Source: Cytobacillus sp. NCCP-133
GTDB taxonomy: Bacteria; Bacillota; Bacilli; Bacillales; Cytobacillaceae
Reading direction: 5' to 3'
Length of the DNA stretch: 64,000 nucleotides
NCBI RefSeq assembly: GCF_026011715.1
Contig: NZ_BRVM01000011.1
Location: 93,789 to 157,788, forward strand
The first letter of the stretch is position 1, and the number at the start of each line of letters is the position of its first letter. The translations under genes were made by a program, and so were the position numbers. Shown here piece by piece: positions 60,571 through 64,000 of this stretch. The notes below the pieces were generated by a model. The model made no database searches. It saw nothing but the letters and a program-made list of their open reading frames with translations, and was not told the DNA's origin.

Positions 60571-61371
60571 ATGTTAGTGCAAACCTATGAAACAATAAAA
60601 ATTGAAAACCCGGATCAGCAGAAAGGCATTGTTGTATTGACGTTAAACCGTCCTGATTCCATGAACGCCTTGAATACAAAAATGGCATTGGAATTAATCG
60701 AAGCGCTGGATGAATTAAAATATGACGAAAATGTAAGGGTTCTCATTATAACAGGTTCTGGCACGAAAAGTTTTTGTGCTGGAGCTGACCTAAAAGAGCG
60801 GAATGGAATGTCGCAAAAAGATTGGAAAAAACAGCATGATTATTTTGAACAAGTGACTGAAAAAATCCGTGAATTTCCTTATCCAGTAATTGGCGCCGTA
60901 AATGGCTATGCATTGGGAGGAGGAATGGAAATTGCGCTCAGCTGTGATATTAGAACAGCTGCACCACAAGCGGGGATGGGACTTCCAGAGGTGAAATTGG
61001 GCCTTATACCTGGTATCGGCGGCACCCAGCTGCTTGCCCGTATCCTCCCAATAGGTTTGGCCAAGGAAATGCTTTTTACAGGTAAGCGAATGACTGCTGA
61101 GGAAGGGAAGCAGTTAGCATTGATCAATCATGTTTTTTCTGCTGAAACGCTGATAGAGGAAACGGTTAAACTTGCAGAATGCATCGCTGCAAATGCGCCA
61201 CTTTCCCTTAAAGCTTTAAAGAAATCTGTCAATAAAGGAACGGAAACAGATTTAGCAACAGGGCTTGTGCTCGAGCTGGAAGCTTACTACAAATGTGCAA
61301 ATTCTGAAGATCGATTGGAAGGCATTTATGCTTTTAATGAAAAACGTCCACCGGAATGGAAAGGAAAGTAA
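60571..61371 (+). CDS. Enoyl-CoA hydratase (possible methylglutaconyl-CoA hydratase)
   Basis: This 266-residue crotonase has FCAGADLKERNGM, NGYALGGGMEIALSCDIRTA and PEVKLGLIPGIGGTQLL with both catalytic glutamates. The ATG at 60571 is chosen because GAAGGG lies about nine bases upstream; ATG 60562 touches that site. Next to HMG-CoA lyase, the expected reaction is hydration of 3-methylglutaconyl-CoA to HMG-CoA, but ordinary enoyl-CoA hydration is equally possible by motif. Confidence 0.88.
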   Translation: MLVQTYETIKIENPDQQKGIVVLTLNRPDSMNALNTKMALELIEALDELKYDENVRVLIITGSGTKSFCAGADLKERNGMSQKDWKKQHDYFEQVTEKIREFPYPVIGAVNGYALGGGMEIALSCDIRTAAPQAGMGLPEVKLGLIPGIGGTQLLARILPIGLAKEMLFTGKRMTAEEGKQLALINHVFSAETLIEETVKLAECIAANAPLSLKALKKSVNKGTETDLATGLVLELEAYYKCANSEDRLEGIYAFNEKRPPEWKGK

Positions 61372-61419
61372 AAAAATCATTAACCATTAAATAAATGGAA
61401 AAAATCGGAGGTAATCAAA

Positions 61420-62583
61420 ATGACAAAAACAAAGGAAAATACTGAACACGAAATGATCCGAAAAAGCGTTCGCACTTTATGTGAGCGCTTTCCTGAAGAA
61501 TATTGGAGAGATACAGATGAGAGAGATGCCTATCCGACAGCATTTGTAAAGGCCCTAACTGAGGAGGGCTGGCTATCAGTACTCATTCCTGAAGAATATG
61601 GCGGAGCTGGGTTAGGAATGAAAGAAGCAGGTATCATTTTAGAGGAGATCAATCGTTCTGGCGGAAATGCAGGAGCTTGCCATGCACAAATGTATACGAT
61701 GGGGGCATTACTGCGTCATGGCAATGAGGAGCAGAAGCAAAGATTTCTTCCTAAAATTGCAAGCGGTGAATTGAGGCTTCAAGCTTTTGGTATAACTGAA
61801 CCAACAGCAGGCAGTGATACCACAAGCATTCAAACATTTGCAGAGAGAAAGGGAGACAAATATATCGTACATGGCCAAAAGATTTGGACCTCCCGTGCTG
61901 AGCATTCAGATTTAATGATGCTTCTGGCGAGAACAACACCGAAAGACCAGGTGCAAAAGAAAACGGACGGTCTAAGCCTTTTTATCCTTGATATGAAGGA
62001 TCAGGCAGATAAGATAGATATTCGTCCCATTGATACCATGATCAATCATGCCACAACAGAAGTCTTTTTTGAAGGGGCCGAAATTCCAGTCGAGAACTTG
62101 ATTGGCGAAGAAGGCAAGGGATTCCGTTATGTATTGGGCGGTATGAATGCAGAACGTATTTTAATAGCTTCTGAATCAATTGGGGATGGCATGTATTTCG
62201 TTGATAAATCCGTTCAATATGCCAATGAGCGTATTGTTTTTAACAGGCCAATCGGGCAGAACCAAGGTGTTCAATTTCCGATTTCAAGAGGTTACATGGA
62301 TATCCAGGCTGCAAAATTAATGAGGGACAAAGCAGCAGATATGTTTGATGCAGGAGTCGATTGCGGTGCAGAAGCAAATATGGCAAAATTCCTTGCTTCT
62401 GAAGCTACTTGGCGTGCCGCAAATGCAGCCATGGACACATATGGCGGATATGGCTTTGCGAAAGAATACAATATTGAAAGAAAGTTTAGGGAAGCAAGAT
62501 TGTTTATCGTAGCGCCTATTTCAAATAATTTGGTTGTGAGCTTTGTAGGACAGCATGTTCTTGGTTTGCCGCGTTCTTATTAA
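61420..62583 (+). CDS. Acyl-CoA dehydrogenase (HMG-CoA lyase operon)
   Basis: This 387-residue flavoenzyme has YGGAGLGMKEAGIILEEINR, FGITEPTAGSDTTSIQTFAE, VHGQKIWTSRAEHSDLMMLL and the C-terminal TYGGYGFAKEYNIERKFREA. CGGAGGTAA precedes the ATG. In this operon it may dehydrogenate 3-methylglutaryl-CoA or a similar branched acyl-CoA. It is more canonical than the pair at 24616-26840. Confidence 0.9.
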   Translation: MTKTKENTEHEMIRKSVRTLCERFPEEYWRDTDERDAYPTAFVKALTEEGWLSVLIPEEYGGAGLGMKEAGIILEEINRSGGNAGACHAQMYTMGALLRHGNEEQKQRFLPKIASGELRLQAFGITEPTAGSDTTSIQTFAERKGDKYIVHGQKIWTSRAEHSDLMMLLARTTPKDQVQKKTDGLSLFILDMKDQADKIDIRPIDTMINHATTEVFFEGAEIPVENLIGEEGKGFRYVLGGMNAERILIASESIGDGMYFVDKSVQYANERIVFNRPIGQNQGVQFPISRGYMDIQAAKLMRDKAADMFDAGVDCGAEANMAKFLASEATWRAANAAMDTYGGYGFAKEYNIERKFREARLFIVAPISNNLVVSFVGQHVLGLPRSY

Positions 62584-62595
62584 TCATTTCAGACC

Positions 62596-62623
62596 AGAGG
62601 GTCCCATTAGAAGGGCCTTCTCT
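62596..62623 (+). terminator. Weak stem-loop between acyl-CoA dehydrogenase and CoA transferase
   Basis: AGAGGGTCCC (62596-62605) and GGGCCTTCTCT (62613-62623) can pair imperfectly with a bulge. The CoA transferase follows 20 bases later, so it is likely an attenuating hairpin at most. Confidence 0.4.
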
Positions 62624-62643
62624 TTAAAAAAGGGGGAGCCAGG

Positions 62644-63858
62644 ATGGCAGGACCGTTAACAGGTATAACAGTTGTGGATGTAACGACAAACATTTCCGGG
62701 CCTAGTTTAACAATGATTCTCGCTGATTTAGGTGCTGAAATCATTAAAATTGAAAGGCCGTTTACTGGAGACGACTCAAGGGGGATGGGTCCCTTTTGGG
62801 AAGGAGAAGGAGTATATTTTCTCCATATTAATCGAAATAAAAATTCTATTGTTATTGACCTTAAGCAGGAGAAAGGCAGAAGAATTGTATATGATCTTGT
62901 TGAAAAAGCTGATGTGTTTGTAGAGAATTTCCGTTATAAAAAAGCGGAGAAAATGGGACTGGGATATGAAAAATTAAAAGAAGTTAATCCTTCACTTGTT
63001 TATTGTTCCTTGTCTGCCTATGGACAGGATGGACCTTTGCGTGAAAGATCCGGGTATGATGCGATTGCCCAAGCAGATTCAGGCATTATCGGAATTAATG
63101 GAACAGAAGGGTCAGAGATTGCGAGGGTGCCCGTTTCGGTTCTTGACCAGGGAAGTGCGATGTGGGGAGCAATTGGTATTATCTCTGCACTCCTTCATAA
63201 AGAAAAAACAGGTGAGGGGCAATTGGTCACAACTTCACTTTACGAAACAGGCGTTTTTTGGGTGGGCTACCATATGCTATCCTGGCTTGCAACCGGACAG
63301 GAACCAAGGAAAAATGGTGCCGGCCATACTGCCTTTGCACCATACGGGGCTTTTTATGCCAGCGATGCACCTGTTATGATTGGAATATCGAATAATTCCT
63401 TATTCAGGCGCTTATGCAATGTGCTTGGGAAAGAGGAATGGGTTACAGATCCGCGATATGAGACTAACCCCAAACGAGTTGAGAACCGTGAGAATTTAAG
63501 AGTGGCTATTGAAAATATTCTTCAATCCAAGCCTGCTGATGAATGGGTTCGTCTTTTGGCAGAGGCAGGAGTACCAAGTTCAAAGGTGAAAAAGATTTCA
63601 GAAGTTGTAGAGGATGAGCAAACAGAAGCAATTAATATGTGGAAGAATGTCCCGCATTCAAGTATCAAAGACTTCAAGCTACCGCGGCTGCCTTTCGAGT
63701 TAAGCAATTCCTCTGCAGAGGTTAAACAAGCACCTCCTAAGCTTGGAGAGAATACGAAAGACATCTTAGAGAAGCTTGGATATGATGAGGCGAAGATTGA
63801 GGAACTGCTTAAAGATAAAACGATCCAAACTACAGAAGCAAAAGCAGAATCTCGCTGA
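62644..63858 (+). CDS. CaiB/BaiF-family (class III) CoA transferase, second copy
   Basis: This 404-residue enzyme has VDVTTNISGPSLTMILADLG, the aspartate of PVSVLDQGSAMWGA as nucleophile (about residue 169), ENFRYKKAEKMGLGY and the C-terminal PPKLGENTKDIL. AAGGGGGAGCC precedes the ATG. As last gene of the HMG-CoA lyase operon it would load CoA onto the incoming dicarboxylic acid, using succinyl-CoA or acetyl-CoA as donor. Confidence 0.9.
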   Translation: MAGPLTGITVVDVTTNISGPSLTMILADLGAEIIKIERPFTGDDSRGMGPFWEGEGVYFLHINRNKNSIVIDLKQEKGRRIVYDLVEKADVFVENFRYKKAEKMGLGYEKLKEVNPSLVYCSLSAYGQDGPLRERSGYDAIAQADSGIIGINGTEGSEIARVPVSVLDQGSAMWGAIGIISALLHKEKTGEGQLVTTSLYETGVFWVGYHMLSWLATGQEPRKNGAGHTAFAPYGAFYASDAPVMIGISNNSLFRRLCNVLGKEEWVTDPRYETNPKRVENRENLRVAIENILQSKPADEWVRLLAEAGVPSSKVKKISEVVEDEQTEAINMWKNVPHSSIKDFKLPRLPFELSNSSAEVKQAPPKLGENTKDILEKLGYDEAKIEELLKDKTIQTTEAKAESR

Positions 63859-63887
63859 CTTAATAGACTTAATATGTTACTAAAAAA

Positions 63888-63910
63888 ACTCCTGACTATA
63901 AAGCCAGGAG
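63888..63910. terminator. Small hairpin after the CoA transferase gene
   Basis: CTCCTG (63889-63894) pairs with CAGGAG (63905-63910). The preceding A7 run makes it a better terminator for minus-strand transcription than for the plus strand. Confidence 0.4.
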
Positions 63911-63948
63911 GACAGTGCGGAAAATGTTGTGTAAATAAGTATGAAAGC

Positions 63949-63997
63949 AATCCTCCTTGGCGAGAATTAGGATAAATAATTTTTGCTAAGGAGGATT
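63949..63997. repeat. Long hairpin-forming inverted repeat at the window end
   Basis: AATCCTCCTT (63949-63958) and AAGGAGGATT (63988-63997) are perfect arms, and inner bases continue the pairing with some G-T pairs to about 21 bp around a loop near GGATAAA. TTTG follows. It could be a large terminator, the end of a mobile element cut by the window edge, or a structured RNA; the sequence does not decide. Confidence 0.65.
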
Positions 63998-64000
63998 TTG

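Overview
The window is low-GC DNA with strong purine-rich Shine-Dalgarno sites, frequent TTG/GTG starts, A-stem-T terminators and FCD-type GntR regulators. This points to a Bacillaceae-type Firmicute (Bacillus/Cytobacillus/Mesobacillus-like); genus cannot be fixed from the sequence alone. Nearly every gene is catabolic or regulatory, with no housekeeping genes, so it reads as a large carboxylic-acid / acyl-CoA catabolic island.

Layout. (A) 1-17849, plus strand: RraA-like protein, a two-subunit ThDP decarboxylase resembling sulfopyruvate/phosphonopyruvate decarboxylase, a D-2-hydroxyacid dehydrogenase, acyl-CoA ligase, enoyl-CoA hydratase, acyl-CoA dehydrogenase, thioesterase, a fused TRAP permease, SDRs, a CaiB-type CoA transferase, a 2-oxoacid:acceptor oxidoreductase (KorAB), a second D-2-hydroxyacid dehydrogenase, a second RraA-like protein and an FAH-family hydrolase. 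Decayed glycolate oxidase (glcD/glcF) pieces lie at 9374-9518 and 14313-15171. (B) 18027-27795: an IlvD/Edd dehydratase on the minus strand, then a plus-strand operon with its own promoter (LarA-like protein, two-subunit UxaA-type lyase, SDR, enoyl-CoA hydratase, paired acyl-CoA dehydrogenases), closed by a convergent LysR gene. (C) 28255-36981: hotdog thioesterase, carboxymuconolactone-decarboxylase-like protein, then GntR with class I fumarase/tartrate dehydratase subunits and a tartrate/D-malate dehydrogenase, then a divergent DctP / DctQM TRAP system with a 3-hydroxyisobutyrate-dehydrogenase-like gene and a translationally coupled 50-residue ORF. (D) 37019-48876: two paralogous GntR genes, CitE-like lyase, two MmgE/PrpD proteins, a frameshifted SLC13-type transporter, a succinyl-/malate-CoA ligase pair, a wrecked succinate dehydrogenase cluster, a second fumarase pair and a VOC protein. 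(E) 49099-59137: a sigma-54 activator, TAXI-type TRAP transporter, frameshifted RraA-like gene, Ldh2-type dehydrogenase, amidohydrolase, Rieske ferredoxin, GntR and a second HIBADH-like gene. (F) 59614-63858: HMG-CoA lyase, enoyl-CoA hydratase, acyl-CoA dehydrogenase and CaiB CoA transferase, which together could form a short 3-methylglutaryl-type pathway.

How it fits together. Uptake is by TRAP transporters; acids are activated by CoA ligases or transferases, oxidised and hydrated as CoA esters, then cleaved by CitE or HMG-CoA lyase type enzymes or oxidatively decarboxylated by KorAB. The most striking non-coding signal is a near-palindrome, GGATMCWRTATCC, found six times (plus one shortened form) upstream of six or seven units spread over 48 kb. 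In at least three cases its right half is the -10 hexamer TATCCT placed 17 bp from a -35-like hexamer. This suggests one GntR-type regulon tying the modules together. A second palindrome, TTGTCGACAA, flanks the TAXI-TRAP/GntR module. Several redox modules (glycolate oxidase, succinate dehydrogenase) and one transporter are decaying, so the island looks assembled and partly eroded.
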